NCBI RefSeq assembly: GCF_020217465.1
Contig: NZ_CP084115.1
Coordinates: 1,240,001 to 1,304,000, forward strand
Length of the DNA: 64,000 nt
Origin: Cobetia amphilecti
GTDB taxonomy: Bacteria > Pseudomonadota > Gammaproteobacteria > Pseudomonadales > Halomonadaceae
Direction of reading: 5' to 3'
This document shows positions 22,641 through 32,092 of this stretch, in pieces (the first letter of the stretch is position 1; every line of letters begins with the position of its first letter). The notes beneath the pieces are model-generated. The model had not been told where the DNA came from. It did not search any database and worked only from the letters and a program-made list of their open reading frames with translations. A program made the position numbers and the translations under genes.

Positions 22641-24917
22641 ATGAGCATGGATATCCAGGTCGCGGAGGGTGACGTCGAACGTCTGGCCCTGCGCGACTAC
22701 ACCGAAAAGGCGTACCTCGACTACTCGATGTACGTGATTCTCGACCGCGCCCTGCCGCATGTCGGCGATGGCATGAAGCCGGTGCAGCGCCGCATCGTCT
22801 ACGCCATGCGCGAACTGTCCCTGACGGCCAACGCCAAGTACAAGAAGTCGGCGCGTACCGTCGGCGACGTGCTGGGCAAGTTCCACCCCCACGGTGACAG
22901 CGCCTGTTACGAGGCGATGGTGCTGATGGCGCAGCCGTTCAGCTATCGCTATCCGCTGGTGGATGGCCAGGGCAACTGGGGTAGCCAGGATGACCCCAAG
23001 TCCTTCGCGGCCATGCGTTACACCGAATCGCGGCTGTCGAAGTACTCCGAGGTGCTGCTGTCCGAGCTCTCCCAGGGCACCGTCGACTGGGTGCCCAACT
23101 TCGATGGCACCATGAACGAGCCCAAGGTGCTGCCGGCGCGTCTGCCCAATGTGCTGCTTAACGGCACCACCGGTATCGCGGTGGGCATGGCGACCGACAT
23201 CCCGCCGCACAACGTGCATGAAGTCGTGGCCGCCACGCGCCATCTGCTGCGTCATCCGGACTCCGACAGCGATCAGCTGATGGAGTACCTGCCGGCACCG
23301 GACTTCCCCACCGAGGCGGAGATCATCACGCCGCGCACCGACCTCGCCAAGCTCTACCGCACCGGTCGTGGCAGCGTGAAGATGCGCGCCCGCTACGTGC
23401 TGGAAGAGGGCGATATCGTGATCACGGCGCTGCCGTATCAGGTCTCCGGCGCCAAGGTGATCGAGCAGATCGCCGCCCAGATGCAGGCCAAGAAGTTGCC
23501 GATGGTCGCGGACCTGCGTGATGAGTCCGACCACGAGAACCCGACGCGCCTGCTGATTCAGCCGCGCTCCAATCGTGTCGATATCGAAGGCCTGATGGCG
23601 CACCTGTTCGCCACCACGGACCTCGAGAAGAACGCGCGCGTCAACATGAACGTCATCGATCTCAAGGGGCGCCCGCGGGTGATGGCGCTGCACGAGATGC
23701 TGGCCGAGTGGCTGCGCTATCGTCGTGCCACCGTGCGTCGCCGCCTCGAGCATCGTCTGGCCAAGGTCGAGGACCGTCTGCATATCCTCGAGGGTCTGCT
23801 GACGGCTTACCTGAATCTCGACGAGGTGATTCGCATCATTCGCGAGGAGGAAGACCCCAAGGCCAGCCTGATCGAGACCTTCCAGCTCTCCGAGCGTCAG
23901 GCCGAGGCGATCCTCGAGCTGCGTCTGCGTCACCTGGCGCGTCTTGAAGAGATGAAGCTGCGTGGCGAGCAGGACGAGCTCAAGCGCGAGCGCAAGCACC
24001 TCAAGCATCTGCTGGGCAATGACGAGGCACTGACGGACCTGATCGACAGTGAGCTTGAGCAGGCCGCCACCGACTTCGGCGATCCACGCCGCTCGCCGCT
24101 GGTCGAGCGCGGCGAAGCCAAGGCGCTGTCGGAAGTCGAGCTGATGGGCGCCGACCCGATCACCGTCGCGCTGTCCGAGAAGGGCTGGATCCGTGCCGCC
24201 AAGGGGCATGATATCGACCCCGAAGGCCTGTCCTACAAGGCCGGCGACCGCTTCCATCTGGCGGCGCGCGGCAAGACCAATCAGCCGCTGGTGCTGCTGG
24301 ATGACACCGGGCGTGCCTACACCCTGGCCGCGCACAATCTGCCCAGTGCACGCGGGCAGGGTGAACCGATCACCGGGCGCATGAATCCGGCGGCGGGGGC
24401 GGCGATGGTCGGGCTGCTGCTCGATGCGCCTTCCGCGCGCTATCTGCTGGCCTCCGATGGCGGCTATGGCTTCGTGACCACGCTCGAACAGCTGACCGGC
24501 AAGAACAAGTCCGGCAAGGCGGCGCTGACCCTGCCGCGCGGCTGTGCGGTGCTGCCACCGGTCGAGGTGCCGACAGTGCCGGAGGCTGCCGATGGCACGC
24601 CCGCGGCCCTGGAAGTGGCGGTGGTCTCCAACGAAGGGCGCCTGCTGGTCTTCCCGCTCTCCGAGCTGCCCGAGATGTCCAAGGGCAAGGGCAACAAGAT
24701 GCTGTCGATTCCTGGCGAACGCGCCGCCAACCGCGAGGAGCTCGTGCGCTCGCTGGTGGTCTTGCCCGCCGGCGCGACCCTGGTGGTGCATGCCGGCAAG
24801 CGCAAGACCCTGCTCAAGGGGGCGGATCTCGATTATTATCGTGGCGAGCGTGGCCGCCGCGGCAGCAAGCTGCCCAAGGGCTTCCAGAAGGTCGACCGTC
24901 TGGCCGTCGATAGTTGA
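22641..24917 (+). CDS. parC: DNA topoisomerase IV subunit A
   Basis: 758 residues. The breakage-reunion domain includes [40 protein letters not shown] and the catalytic Tyr in [10 protein letters not shown]. The quinolone-resistance region reads [10 protein letters not shown], the usual wild-type form (Ser followed by Ala-Cys-Tyr-Glu). The coiled-coil arm and a shorter C-terminal domain (about 490-758) distinguish it from GyrA. It pairs with ParE. Confidence 0.97.
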   Translation: MSMDIQVAEGDVERLALRDYTEKAYLDYSMYVILDRALPHVGDGMKPVQRRIVYAMRELSLTANAKYKKSARTVGDVLGKFHPHGDSACYEAMVLMAQPFSYRYPLVDGQGNWGSQDDPKSFAAMRYTESRLSKYSEVLLSELSQGTVDWVPNFDGTMNEPKVLPARLPNVLLNGTTGIAVGMATDIPPHNVHEVVAATRHLLRHPDSDSDQLMEYLPAPDFPTEAEIITPRTDLAKLYRTGRGSVKMRARYVLEEGDIVITALPYQVSGAKVIEQIAAQMQAKKLPMVADLRDESDHENPTRLLIQPRSNRVDIEGLMAHLFATTDLEKNARVNMNVIDLKGRPRVMALHEMLAEWLRYRRATVRRRLEHRLAKVEDRLHILEGLLTAYLNLDEVIRIIREEEDPKASLIETFQLSERQAEAILELRLRHLARLEEMKLRGEQDELKRERKHLKHLLGNDEALTDLIDSELEQAATDFGDPRRSPLVERGEAKALSEVELMGADPITVALSEKGWIRAAKGHDIDPEGLSYKAGDRFHLAARGKTNQPLVLLDDTGRAYTLAAHNLPSARGQGEPITGRMNPAAGAAMVGLLLDAPSARYLLASDGGYGFVTTLEQLTGKNKSGKAALTLPRGCAVLPPVEVPTVPEAADGTPAALEVAVVSNEGRLLVFPLSELPEMSKGKGNKMLSIPGERAANREELVRSLVVLPAGATLVVHAGKRKTLLKGADLDYYRGERGRRGSKLPKGFQKVDRLAVDS

Positions 24918-25023
24918 ATCCGGGCCGGATGGCCTGGCTTGTTAGCTGAGGTGCGTCGGCGTTGACGCCGACATGCCCCGTGGGCGACACCTTGATGATT
25001 CATTGCTCAGGAATGATTTTCCA

Positions 25024-26235
25024 ATGACACAACGTATCTTGATCCGTGCCACCGGTACGGCTCGTCCAGGACAGCTGGCAGGGCTTGGTCAGGCGCTGGC
25101 GCGCAGCGGCGCACGACTGCTGGACATCAATCAGAGCGTGACCTTCGGGCTGGTGTCGCTGGAAGCGCTGGTGGCTCTCGGCGCGGAGTCCGATCTGGAG
25201 GCCGCGCTGGCCGCCGCCGGTGAACAGCTGGGGCTGGATGTGCAGGCCGTGCAGGTCGGTGCTGAGGAATATGCGCGCTGGAGCCATCAGGCGGAGCGCC
25301 CGCGCTGGATTCTGACGCTGCTGGCGCCGTGTCTGCCGGCCGGCATTCTGGCCGAGGTCGGTGGCCTGACAGCCGAATTCGGCATCACCGTCGAGCTGAT
25401 GCATCGTCTGTCGGGGCGTGAGCCGCTGGATGGCGAGTCACCGGCCGAAGGCGCCTGTGTCGAGTGCTGGCTGCGCCTGCCGGAGAGTGACACCGACATC
25501 AATGCCCTGCGCGAGAAGGCGCTGGCGCTGGGCGCGCTGCACGGTGTCGATATCGCGATCCAGGAAGACGATATCTGGCGTCGTCATCGTCGCCTGATCT
25601 GCTTCGACATGGATTCGACGCTGATCCAGACCGAGGTGATCGACGAGCTGGCGCGCCGTCACGGTGTCGGCGAGGAAGTCTCGGAAGTCACCGAGCGTGC
25701 CATGCGGGGCGAGCTGGACTTCAAGGAAAGCTTCCGCGAACGCATGAGCAAGCTGGAAGGCCTGGATGAGTCGGTGCTGGCCGATATCGCCGCCAATCTG
25801 CCGCTGATGGATGGGGTCGAGCGCCTGATGGCCAACCTCAAGGCGCTGGGCTATCGCACCGCGATCCTGTCCGGCGGCTTCACCTACTTCGCGCGTCATC
25901 TTCAGCAGCTGCTGGGTTTCGATGAGATCCACGCCAATGAGCTGGTGATCGTCAATGGCAAGGTCACCGGTGAAGTGCGCGAGCCGATCGTCGATGCCGA
26001 GCGCAAGGCGCTGCTGCTGCGCGAGATCGCCGAGCGTCATGGCCTGCATATGGAGCAGACCATCGCCGTCGGTGACGGTGCCAATGACCTCAAGATGCTG
26101 GCCGAGGCGGGGCTGGGCATCGCCTTCCGCGCCAAGCCGCTGGTGCGTGAACAGGCGCGCCAGTCGATCTCGACCCTGGGCCTGGATGCCGTGCTCTACC
26201 TGATGGGCTATCGCCAGCAGGATCTCGAGCACTGA
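25024..26235 (+). CDS. serB: Phosphoserine phosphatase
   Basis: 403 residues from ATG 25024, preceded by AGGAATGATTTTCC; a start 17 codons earlier is less likely. Two N-terminal ACT-like regions (about 5-170) precede a HAD domain with CFDMDSTLIQTEVIDEL (nucleophile Asp), SGGFTYFARHL and the metal-binding GDGANDLKM. It hydrolyses O-phosphoserine to serine, the last step of serine synthesis. The long ACT-bearing form is the Pseudomonas/Halomonas type. Confidence 0.95.
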   Translation: MTQRILIRATGTARPGQLAGLGQALARSGARLLDINQSVTFGLVSLEALVALGAESDLEAALAAAGEQLGLDVQAVQVGAEEYARWSHQAERPRWILTLLAPCLPAGILAEVGGLTAEFGITVELMHRLSGREPLDGESPAEGACVECWLRLPESDTDINALREKALALGALHGVDIAIQEDDIWRRHRRLICFDMDSTLIQTEVIDELARRHGVGEEVSEVTERAMRGELDFKESFRERMSKLEGLDESVLADIAANLPLMDGVERLMANLKALGYRTAILSGGFTYFARHLQQLLGFDEIHANELVIVNGKVTGEVREPIVDAERKALLLREIAERHGLHMEQTIAVGDGANDLKMLAEAGLGIAFRAKPLVREQARQSISTLGLDAVLYLMGYRQQDLEH

Positions 26236-26289
26236 TCCGTGATTCAGCCGCTGAACGCCTGCGCTGAGTGACAAGCCAGTGTGTGAGTG

Positions 26290-26323
26290 ACAACGCCCCC
26301 ATCGCCGCCGCGATGGGGGCGTT
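26290..26323 (+). terminator. Terminator of serB
   Basis: CAACGCCCCCATCG pairs with CGATGGGGGCGTTG, followed by TCGTCT. Confidence 0.85.
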
Positions 26324-26385
26324 GTCGTCTGGTCATCAGGTCGCAGAATAGTCCCAAAGCAGCAATGCGCTTTCGGGTGTAAGGG

Positions 26386-26392
26386 CTAGACT
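26386..26392 (+). promoter_or_regulatory. CTAGACT, possible -10 element of the TIGR02647 gene
   Basis: CTAGACT followed by GGAG stands 82 bp before the start codon. It resembles the sigma-S/sigma-70 extended -10 (CTAnACT). The identical 11-mer CTAGACTGGAG occurs at 30622. No clear -35 is visible. Confidence 0.4.
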
Positions 26393-26474
26393 GGAGGGGA
26401 AGCGCCGACGACTCGTCGCTCGTCAGTTGACGCCATACTGAAACGCCACTCGCCACGCCGTCAGGAGTTTGCCC

Positions 26475-26723
26475 ATGCCGTCACCCTATGACGATGAACT
26501 GCACCTGCTGTGCCTTTTTCCGCATGATGCCGCCCTCAAGGGTTTGAAGATTCGCCACGATGCCAGTCCCGACATGGTGGCCGCCGCCGAGCGTCTGCAT
26601 GCCAAGGGGTTGACCACGCTGCCGGATGGCGGCTATCTGACGTCGGTGGGCCGTGAGGCCGCCGAGCACGCCCATCGTCTCAATGACCTGCTTCACGTCC
26701 CGATGGCCATGACGGGCACCTGA
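26475..26723 (+). CDS. TIGR02647 family small protein
   Basis: 82 residues from ATG 26475, after AGGAG. It matches the small TIGR02647 family known from Pseudomonas and Vibrio: LHLLCLFPHDAALKGLKIRH, AAAERLHAKGLTTLPDGGYL and GREAAEHAHRL. The pattern looks like a compact winged-helix-like fold (helix, helix, beta-wing TLPDGGYLT), but function is unknown. It has its own terminator and lies alone between serB and a convergent isomerase. Confidence 0.8.
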   Translation: MPSPYDDELHLLCLFPHDAALKGLKIRHDASPDMVAAAERLHAKGLTTLPDGGYLTSVGREAAEHAHRLNDLLHVPMAMTGT

Positions 26724-26760
26724 GTTCGCCTGTTGGCTGAATCGCTGATCATGAGAAGGA

Positions 26761-26795
26761 AAAACGCCCCGTGGCTTTCGGCCACGGGGCGTTTT
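26761..26795. terminator. Bidirectional terminator
   Basis: AAAACGCCCCGTGGC pairs with GCCACGGGGCGTTTT around TTTCG. It serves the TIGR02647 gene and the convergent isomerase gene. Confidence 0.92.
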
Positions 26796-26832
26796 CGTCT
26801 GCGGCCTCAGGGGCGGTGAGTCACTTTTGCGC

Positions 26833-27192
26833 TCAGGCCTTGTGCTTGCGATAGGTCGCGCGGGTGATCTCGACGATCTCCACGCTGACTTCGCGGGCCG
26901 CCTCGCAGTGAGGCTTGAGGGCCTCCATCAGGATATCCGCCAGGCGCGACTTGTCGTCATCGCTGCGGCCTTCCAGCTGGTGGCAGTGCAGGTTGACGAA
27001 GCCGTGCTTGTGCGCCAGCGGTGCCTGATTGCCGGCCAGACGCCAGTGGCGCCAGCTTTCCGCGCGCACCTTGATGTCGGTTTCCTTGAACAGGCCACTT
27101 TGCATGGCAGCGGCATGCAGGTCATCCATGATCGCGTCCATGTCGAGGCTGGGGGCCAGACTGTCGGCATAATCAATGACGAGATGAGGCAT
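26833..27192 (-). CDS. 5-carboxymethyl-2-hydroxymuconate isomerase (CHMI) family protein
   Basis: 119 residues from ATG 27192, which follows AAGGAGCCCACCAC; the 25-codon extension upstream is not conserved. It begins MPHLVIDYADS, and the Pro after Met is the expected catalytic base of the tautomerase fold. NLHCHQLEGRSDDDKSRLADIL and SVEIVEITRATYRKH are family features. Known members (HpaF) isomerise an intermediate of homoprotocatechuate breakdown, but no other hpa gene is near, so the real substrate is uncertain. Confidence 0.8.
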   Translation of the reverse strand: MPHLVIDYADSLAPSLDMDAIMDDLHAAAMQSGLFKETDIKVRAESWRHWRLAGNQAPLAHKHGFVNLHCHQLEGRSDDDKSRLADILMEALKPHCEAAREVSVEIVEITRATYRKHKA

Positions 27193-27317
27193 GTGGTGGG
27201 CTCCTTGAGCATGGCCACGCCTCTCGGGGCGTGTGCCGATGATGAAATTGGCCAGCGATAGTAGCAAATTTTGCGCAGCACGCCGCCTGTTGTTGCCTCA
27301 CGCTGCCAGTGCGCCAT

Positions 27318-28562
27318 TCACGCGCTGGCGATGATACCCGTCAGGTTGAGCGAAGATGGCTCTCGCTCGTCACCCGCAGGGGAAGACGCCGAAGGGCCAG
27401 TGGTGGCGGCGTCGACTCCCGGATGTGTCTTGGACACTGTGGGCTTGGACAGAGGGGGCTTGGACAGAGGGGGCTTGGAAAGAGGTGTCTTGGAGCGTCG
27501 GCCGGGCACTTCACGTACCAGGCGCGGCATCAGGAAGCCGGGCAGATGCTCAAGCAGCGCTTCCATCAGGTTGCAGGCCTCTTCATCACTGACCGCGAAG
27601 TGGGCGGCACCCTGTACGGGGTCGAAGGCATGCAGGTAGTAGGGCAGTACGCCGCACTCGAAGAGTCGCTCGGCGAGGGCTGTCTGCACTTCCACGCTGT
27701 CATTGACGCCGCGCAGGATGACGCCCTGATTGAGCAGGGTGACGCCGGCGCTCTTGAGGCGAGTCATGGCGGCAGCGACGGCGTCGTCCAGCTCGTTGGC
27801 ATGGTTGGTGTGAATGACCAGCACCTTCTGCAGACGCGTGGCACCCAGCCAGCCGAGCAGCTCGTCATTGACGCGGTCCGGAATCACCACTGGCAGGCGC
27901 GTGTGGATGCGCAGGCGCTTGAGGTGCGGAATCTCACCCAGCGACTCCACCAGCCACGCCAGGCGCTTGTCGGGCGAGACCAGCGGGTCGCCGCCGGACA
28001 GGATCACCTCGTGGATGCGCTCGTCAGCGCGCAGGTAGTCGAGGATATCCTGCCACTGCGCGCGGCTGGGCTGATGGTCGTCATAGGGGAAGTGACGGCG
28101 GAAGCAGTAGCGGCAGTTGATCGCGCAGCCGCCGCTGGCCATCAGCAGCACCCGATTGGTGTACTTGTGGATCAGCCCCGGCAGCGGCGTATGCTCGGCC
28201 TCTTCCAGCGGGTCGGTGACGTAGCCGTCGAGCACGTCGGTCTCGGCGTCCAGCGGCAGTACCTGGCGCAGCAGTGGGTCGTCGGGATCATTGGCGCGGA
28301 TGCGGCTGGCATAGGCCTCGGGCACGCGGATCGCGAACAGCTCATGGCCGTCGCGGGCGCCCGGCAGCCACTCGCGCGCGAGCCCCAGGCGCTCCAGCAG
28401 AGCCTGTGGAGAGCGGATCACGTCGCGTAGCTGTGCACGCCAGTCATTCGGGGCAGACGGGGCTTCAGCGGCAGTTGAGAAGGCCTCTGAGGCACGACTT
28501 TCGTGGCTGGTGTGCGGGATGGTATGCAAGGATGCAGGGGTTCGGGTTATCATGCGCATCAC
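27318..28562 (-). CDS. epmB: EF-P beta-lysylation protein EpmB (lysine 2,3-aminomutase type radical SAM)
   Basis: 414 residues. The radical SAM cluster motif is [15 protein letters not shown] (CxxxCxxC, about 125-139), followed by [15 protein letters not shown] and [12 protein letters not shown]; a PLP-binding region lies in the C-terminal third. It converts (S)-alpha-lysine to beta-lysine for EF-P. It is divergent from efp, with epmA beyond, so the set is clustered. The last 60 residues are a lineage-specific tail with PPLSK pentapeptide repeats (27426-27497). Confidence 0.93.
   Translation of the reverse strand: MMRMITRTPASLHTIPHTSHESRASEAFSTAAEAPSAPNDWRAQLRDVIRSPQALLERLGLAREWLPGARDGHELFAIRVPEAYASRIRANDPDDPLLRQVLPLDAETDVLDGYVTDPLEEAEHTPLPGLIHKYTNRVLLMASGGCAINCRYCFRRHFPYDDHQPSRAQWQDILDYLRADERIHEVILSGGDPLVSPDKRLAWLVESLGEIPHLKRLRIHTRLPVVIPDRVNDELLGWLGATRLQKVLVIHTNHANELDDAVAAAMTRLKSAGVTLLNQGVILRGVNDSVEVQTALAERLFECGVLPYYLHAFDPVQGAAHFAVSDEEACNLMEALLEHLPGFLMPRLVREVPGRRSKTPLSKPPLSKPPLSKPTVSKTHPGVDAATTGPSASSPAGDEREPSSLNLTGIIASA
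27426..27497 (-). repeat. 15 bp tandem repeat encoding PPLSK units in EpmB
   Basis: GGGCTTGGACAGAGG occurs at 27441-27455 and 27456-27470, with near copies at 27471-27485 and degenerate ones on both sides. It is in frame, so each unit adds one pentapeptide. Confidence 0.9.
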
Positions 28563-28572
28563 TTCTAGTCAT

Positions 28573-28596
28573 GATTGCAGCCAATTGACTGCAATC
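28573..28596. promoter_or_regulatory. Perfect inverted repeat between epmB and efp
   Basis: GATTGCAG (28573-28580) and CTGCAATC (28589-28596) are perfect arms around CCAATTGA. It sits in the 82 bp divergent gap, where it could be an operator for both genes or a hairpin in the efp leader. Confidence 0.6.
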
Positions 28597-28644
28597 TGGA
28601 ATTCATGGCGGGCAAGACCCGTTAACGAGTCGAGAGCGAGCAAG

Positions 28645-29211
28645 ATGGCCAACTATTCTACCAACGAATTCAAGTCCGGTCTGAAAGTGATGCTGGACAA
28701 TGATCCCTGTGCCATCGTCGATAACGAACTGGTCAAGCCGGGCAAGGGTCAGGCCTTCAACCGCGTCAAGCTGCGCAACCTGAAGACCGGTCGTGTATGG
28801 GAGCGTACTTTCAAGTCCGGCGAGAGCATCGAAGCCGCCGATGTCATGGAAGTCGACATGGAATACCTCTACACCGACGGTGAGATGTGGCACTTCATGC
28901 GTACCGATGGCTCCTTCGAGCAGTACGCTGTCGATGGCAAGGCGCTGGGCGACACGGTCAAGTGGCTGAAAGAGCAGGTCGTCTACACCATCACGCTGTG
29001 GAACGACAACGCGATCGCCGTCACCGCGCCGAACTTCATCGAGCTGGAAGTCGTCGAGACGGACCCGGGCCTCAAGGGCGACACCGCCAACGGTGGCTCC
29101 AAGCCGGCAACCCTGTCTTCCGGTGCAGTGGTGCGTGTGCCGCTGTTCATCAACCAGGGCGAAGTCCTCAAGGTTGATACCCGCAGCGCCGAGTACGTGT
29201 CTCGCGCCTGA
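28645..29211 (+). CDS. efp: Elongation factor P
   Basis: 188 residues from ATG 28645; upstream in-frame starts overlap epmB. The modified lysine is Lys34 in VKPGKGQAF, as in E. coli. [21 protein letters not shown] (here [11 protein letters not shown]) and the C-terminal [10 protein letters not shown] and [16 protein letters not shown] are family hallmarks. EF-P relieves ribosome stalling at polyproline. Lys34 should be beta-lysylated by EpmA and EpmB, encoded on either side. EpmC (hydroxylase) is not in the window. Confidence 0.97.
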   Translation: MANYSTNEFKSGLKVMLDNDPCAIVDNELVKPGKGQAFNRVKLRNLKTGRVWERTFKSGESIEAADVMEVDMEYLYTDGEMWHFMRTDGSFEQYAVDGKALGDTVKWLKEQVVYTITLWNDNAIAVTAPNFIELEVVETDPGLKGDTANGGSKPATLSSGAVVRVPLFINQGEVLKVDTRSAEYVSRA

Positions 29212-29371
29212 GCCCTTTCGCTCACGTCGTGAACACCCTGATGCCTCGCCTCGTGCGGGGCATCATCGTTTGTGCTGGCCACTCATGCTGGTCATTCGTG
29301 CAGGGCGATCGTGTCGATCAGCCCTCCCGGTTGGCCAATGTCTCCCGCTGATCCCTTCCTCGAGCCTGTCC

Positions 29372-30538
29372 ATGTCTGATGCCGATTCTTCCGCCGCTGC
29401 TTCACCTCTCTCAGCCGCTGCCGCGCCCGGCGCCGCCCTGGCAGAGGACTGGGCGCCCACTGCCACGCGCGAGCGGCTCGTCCAGCGCGCGCGTCTGATC
29501 AGTGAGGTGCGCACCTTCTTCGCCGAGCGTGAGGTGCTGGAGGTGGAAACGCCGGTGCTGGGGCAGGCCGGGTCGACGGATGTCGGTCTCGCGTCATTGT
29601 CACTGACCGCGCAGTTGCCGGGCGAGCGTGAGCGCGTGCCGCTGTGGCTGCAGACATCGCCGGAATTTCACATGAAGCGTCTGCTGGCGGCCGGCAGCGG
29701 GCCGATCTTCCAGATCGCGCGTGCCTTCCGTGATGGCGAGGTCAGCCGCCGCCACAATCCCGAGTTCTGCATGCTGGAGTGGTATCGCCCCGGCATGTGT
29801 CTTGAGGCGCTGATGACGGAGACCTGCGAGCTGATCCGGCGCGTGATGGCGCTCGGGGCACAGCTGACCGGTAAGCCGTCGCTGCTCAGTGAGTCTCAAG
29901 ACGCCCAGATTGGGCCTGCCATCACGCCTTACCGTGCGCTGTTTCGCCGTGTGCTGGCGCTGGACCCCTTCACGGCCTCGCTCGAGGAGCTGCGAGCCGC
30001 CTGTGCGCGAGAATGTGAGGTCGCGGCTGACGACTGGTCGCATGAGACCTGCCTGGATGCGCTGATGAGCCTGGTGATCGAGCCGACTCTTGGCTCAGGG
30101 TCACAGGGCGCGGAAGCACAGGGCGCAGGAGCGCAGGGGCGAGGGGCACAGGGGATAGAAGCGCAGGGAAAAGCTACCGTGGAGCTGGTCACCGAGTACC
30201 CGGCCGCGCAGGCAGCCTTGGCGCGCAAGCATCAGGACAGTGAGGGTGATTGGGTGGCGTCGCGCTTCGAGGCCTACGTGGCGGGCATCGAGCTGGCCAA
30301 CGGCTATGACGAGCTGACTGATGCCAGCGAGCAGGCGGCGCGCTTTGCCGAAGACAATGCCGCGCGAGTCGCCCAGGGCCTGCCTGAGGTAGCGGCGGAC
30401 CAGCGTCTGGTGGCGGCCTTGCAGGCGGGAATGCCAGCGGGGAGCGGGGTGGCGCTGGGGCTGGATCGTCTGATCATGCTGGCGCTGGGGGAGCGCGATA
30501 TCTCGGCGGTCATCGCTTTCCCGGCATCACGTGCTTGA
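29372..30538 (+). CDS. epmA: EF-P--lysine ligase EpmA (GenX/PoxA)
   Basis: 388 residues from ATG 29372. A class II aminoacyl-tRNA synthetase catalytic core without an anticodon domain: motif 2 FRDGEVSRRHNPEFCMLEWY, ELANGYDELTD and motif 3 GVALGLDRLIMLALGE. It activates beta-lysine and joins it to EF-P Lys34. It is about 60 residues longer than E. coli EpmA because of an Ala-rich N-terminus and five GxxxQ pentapeptides (about 241-265). Confidence 0.94.
   Translation: MSDADSSAAASPLSAAAAPGAALAEDWAPTATRERLVQRARLISEVRTFFAEREVLEVETPVLGQAGSTDVGLASLSLTAQLPGERERVPLWLQTSPEFHMKRLLAAGSGPIFQIARAFRDGEVSRRHNPEFCMLEWYRPGMCLEALMTETCELIRRVMALGAQLTGKPSLLSESQDAQIGPAITPYRALFRRVLALDPFTASLEELRAACARECEVAADDWSHETCLDALMSLVIEPTLGSGSQGAEAQGAGAQGRGAQGIEAQGKATVELVTEYPAAQAALARKHQDSEGDWVASRFEAYVAGIELANGYDELTDASEQAARFAEDNAARVAQGLPEVAADQRLVAALQAGMPAGSGVALGLDRLIMLALGERDISAVIAFPASRA
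30092..30166 (+). repeat. 15 bp tandem repeat (x5) encoding GxxxQ units in EpmA
   Basis: Five consecutive 15-mers, each ending in CAG (30092-30106, 30107-30121, 30122-30136, 30137-30151, 30152-30166), encode GSGSQ, GAEAQ, GAGAQ, GRGAQ and GIEAQ. The insert interrupts an otherwise conserved synthetase core. Confidence 0.9.
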
Positions 30539-30621
30539 GAGCCGGCATGAGAGGCAGCTTTTGATGTGATTTGCGTGAATCCCAGCGTTTATTACCAACA
30601 CGCTTGCCGAGCGTGCGTCGA

Positions 30622-30960
30622 CTAGACTGGAGAAGTCAGCGTGGAGGGTTGGCGCTTGCCTGCGAAGCCCGCAGACAAGGTGATGGCAGGACCAGGGCAA
30701 TGGTCGCAGCGGGTCTTCTTTTATCGGGCATGGTGAAAGAAGGCGACAGATGATGGCTCGAACCCTCGGAGCCTTCGAGGCATCATCCGGCAATCGCGTC
30801 GTTAGAGCGCGACGCCCGTCATGGAGGACTCTGATCTGTTTGGGCACTGAAGGTAGTGATCACCCCGATGGCAACGTTCATCGCGGGGCAAGGCAAGAAG
30901 GCGAGGGGCGCGGTCAGTCTCCTGTCGTTAAAAAGGGAAGCCAGGGGCTTCCCTTTTTTT
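30622..30960 (+). ncRNA. Candidate structured small RNA with own terminator
   Basis: A 486 bp gap between epmA and psd. CTAGACT (30622-30628) may be the -10 element. Downstream are hairpins at 30764-30780 (CTCG/CGAG core), 30796-30815 (GCGTCG/CGACGC) and 30863-30888 (CCCCGATG with CATCGCGGGG), then a strong terminator. Short open frames here have no conserved look. Several GGA triplets occur, as in Csr/Rsm-binding RNAs, but not clearly in loops. Expression is inference only. 30539-30621 shows nothing else. Confidence 0.4.
30931..30960 (+). terminator. Strong Rho-independent terminator
   Basis: AAAAGGGAAGCC pairs with GGCTTCCCTTTT around AGG and ends in a seven-T run. It is nearly 400 bp after epmA, so it probably ends a separate or long transcript. 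The A-run makes it usable also for psd on the minus strand. Confidence 0.9.
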
Positions 30961-31025
30961 ATGCCAGGGTTTCATGTGCGGGCTTTATGCACGAGTGTCG
31001 TGCTCGCGCTGCGCCAGGCCTGACC

Positions 31026-31964
31026 TTATTTCTCGTCTGTGGTCGGCGTGTCCTGCGCCGTCTCTGTCGCATGCTCTTCTGGCTCGGTCGGGGCCGGTGC
31101 TGTCGCAGACGGGCGCATGCCGAGTGACTGACCCATGCTGACCTTCTGGCCCGGTGTCAGGGCGTCATCGAACTCGACGCTGTCCGGGAAGCACATCACC
31201 ACGGTGGAGCCGAGCTGGAAGCGGCCCATCTCGGCGCCATGCGCCAGCTCGATGAGTTGATCGAAACGGGTCGTCTCGACATCACCGGAAAGCGGCGTGA
31301 CCTGACCACTCCAGACGGTCTTAATCGCCGCGACGATCATCGCGCCCACCAGCACCATGGCCATCGGGCCGTGTTCGGTCTCGAAGATGCACACCAGTCG
31401 CTCGTTGCGCGCGAAGAGGCCCGGCACGTGCTTGGCGGTGGCTTCGTTGACCGAGAACAGGCGTCCCGGAACATAGGCCATCTCAACTAGGCGACCGGCC
31501 ACCGGCATATGGACGCGATGGTAGTCCTTCGGTGACAGATAGACGGTGGCGAAGCGACCGTTGCGGAAGGGCGCGGCGCGCTCTTCACTGCCACCCAGCA
31601 ACTGGGTCAGCGAGAATGCCTGACCCTTGGCCTGTACGAGAGTGCCGTGTTCGATGTTGCCGAACTGGGACAGTACGCCATCGGCCGGTGACACCAGGCC
31701 TTCGCCGATGGGGCGGGCATCCGCCTTCAGGGCGCGGGTGAAGAAGTCATTGAAGCAGGCGTAGGCACGCGGATTCTCCTCGAGCGCCTCGTTCATGTTG
31801 ACGCCGTAGGCCTTGATGAAGCGCTCGATGAAGGTGTTCTTGACCCACGGATTGGTGCAGGCGGCGACACGGCCGATGAGGCGTGAGATCAGGTGCTGGG
31901 GCAGTGGGTACTGGCTCAGGGAAAACAGCTTGGCGCGATCCACGATGGCGATCCTTGCAGGCAC
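31026..31964 (-). CDS. psd: Phosphatidylserine decarboxylase proenzyme
   Basis: 312 residues. [29 protein letters not shown] (Asp and His of the protease-like triad) and the self-cleavage site [11 protein letters not shown] (Gly-Ser bond, about 263-264) are intact. The proenzyme splits itself to form the pyruvoyl group and makes phosphatidylethanolamine at the inner membrane. The C-terminal 30 residues are a Pro/Thr/Glu-rich tail without conserved features. In enterics psd follows rsgA; here the rhodanese and the permease genes separate them. Confidence 0.95.
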   Translation of the reverse strand: MPARIAIVDRAKLFSLSQYPLPQHLISRLIGRVAACTNPWVKNTFIERFIKAYGVNMNEALEENPRAYACFNDFFTRALKADARPIGEGLVSPADGVLSQFGNIEHGTLVQAKGQAFSLTQLLGGSEERAAPFRNGRFATVYLSPKDYHRVHMPVAGRLVEMAYVPGRLFSVNEATAKHVPGLFARNERLVCIFETEHGPMAMVLVGAMIVAAIKTVWSGQVTPLSGDVETTRFDQLIELAHGAEMGRFQLGSTVVMCFPDSVEFDDALTPGQKVSMGQSLGMRPSATAPAPTEPEEHATETAQDTPTTDEK

Positions 31965-31975
31965 TTTCAGGAATG

Positions 31976-32003
31976 AAAAGCCCGCTCCTCGAGAGGGCGG
32001 GCG
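31976..32003 (-). terminator. Minus-strand terminator between rhodanese gene and psd
   Basis: On the minus strand GCCCGCCCTC pairs with GAGCGGGC (one bulge) around TCGAG and is followed by TTTT. It would separate rhodanese and psd transcripts. Confidence 0.7.
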
Positions 32004-32092
32004 TTGGCCGGCAACAGCGGCGGCCAGCAGTTGGGCTGCACCTTAGCCCATCGTCAATAACGGCTCAAGCCTGCGAATTGCCGCAGCCGTGG

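Noticed and set aside
22596-24791. A 731-codon open frame on the minus strand across parC
   Set aside because: It mirrors parC in antisense; high GC removes stops. Protein is His/Gln/Arg-rich without any motif, and parC is certain.
30750-31127. A 125-codon plus-strand frame before and over the psd end
   Set aside because: It runs through the strong terminator at 30931-30960 and into psd in antisense, with Arg/Cys-rich non-conserved sequence.
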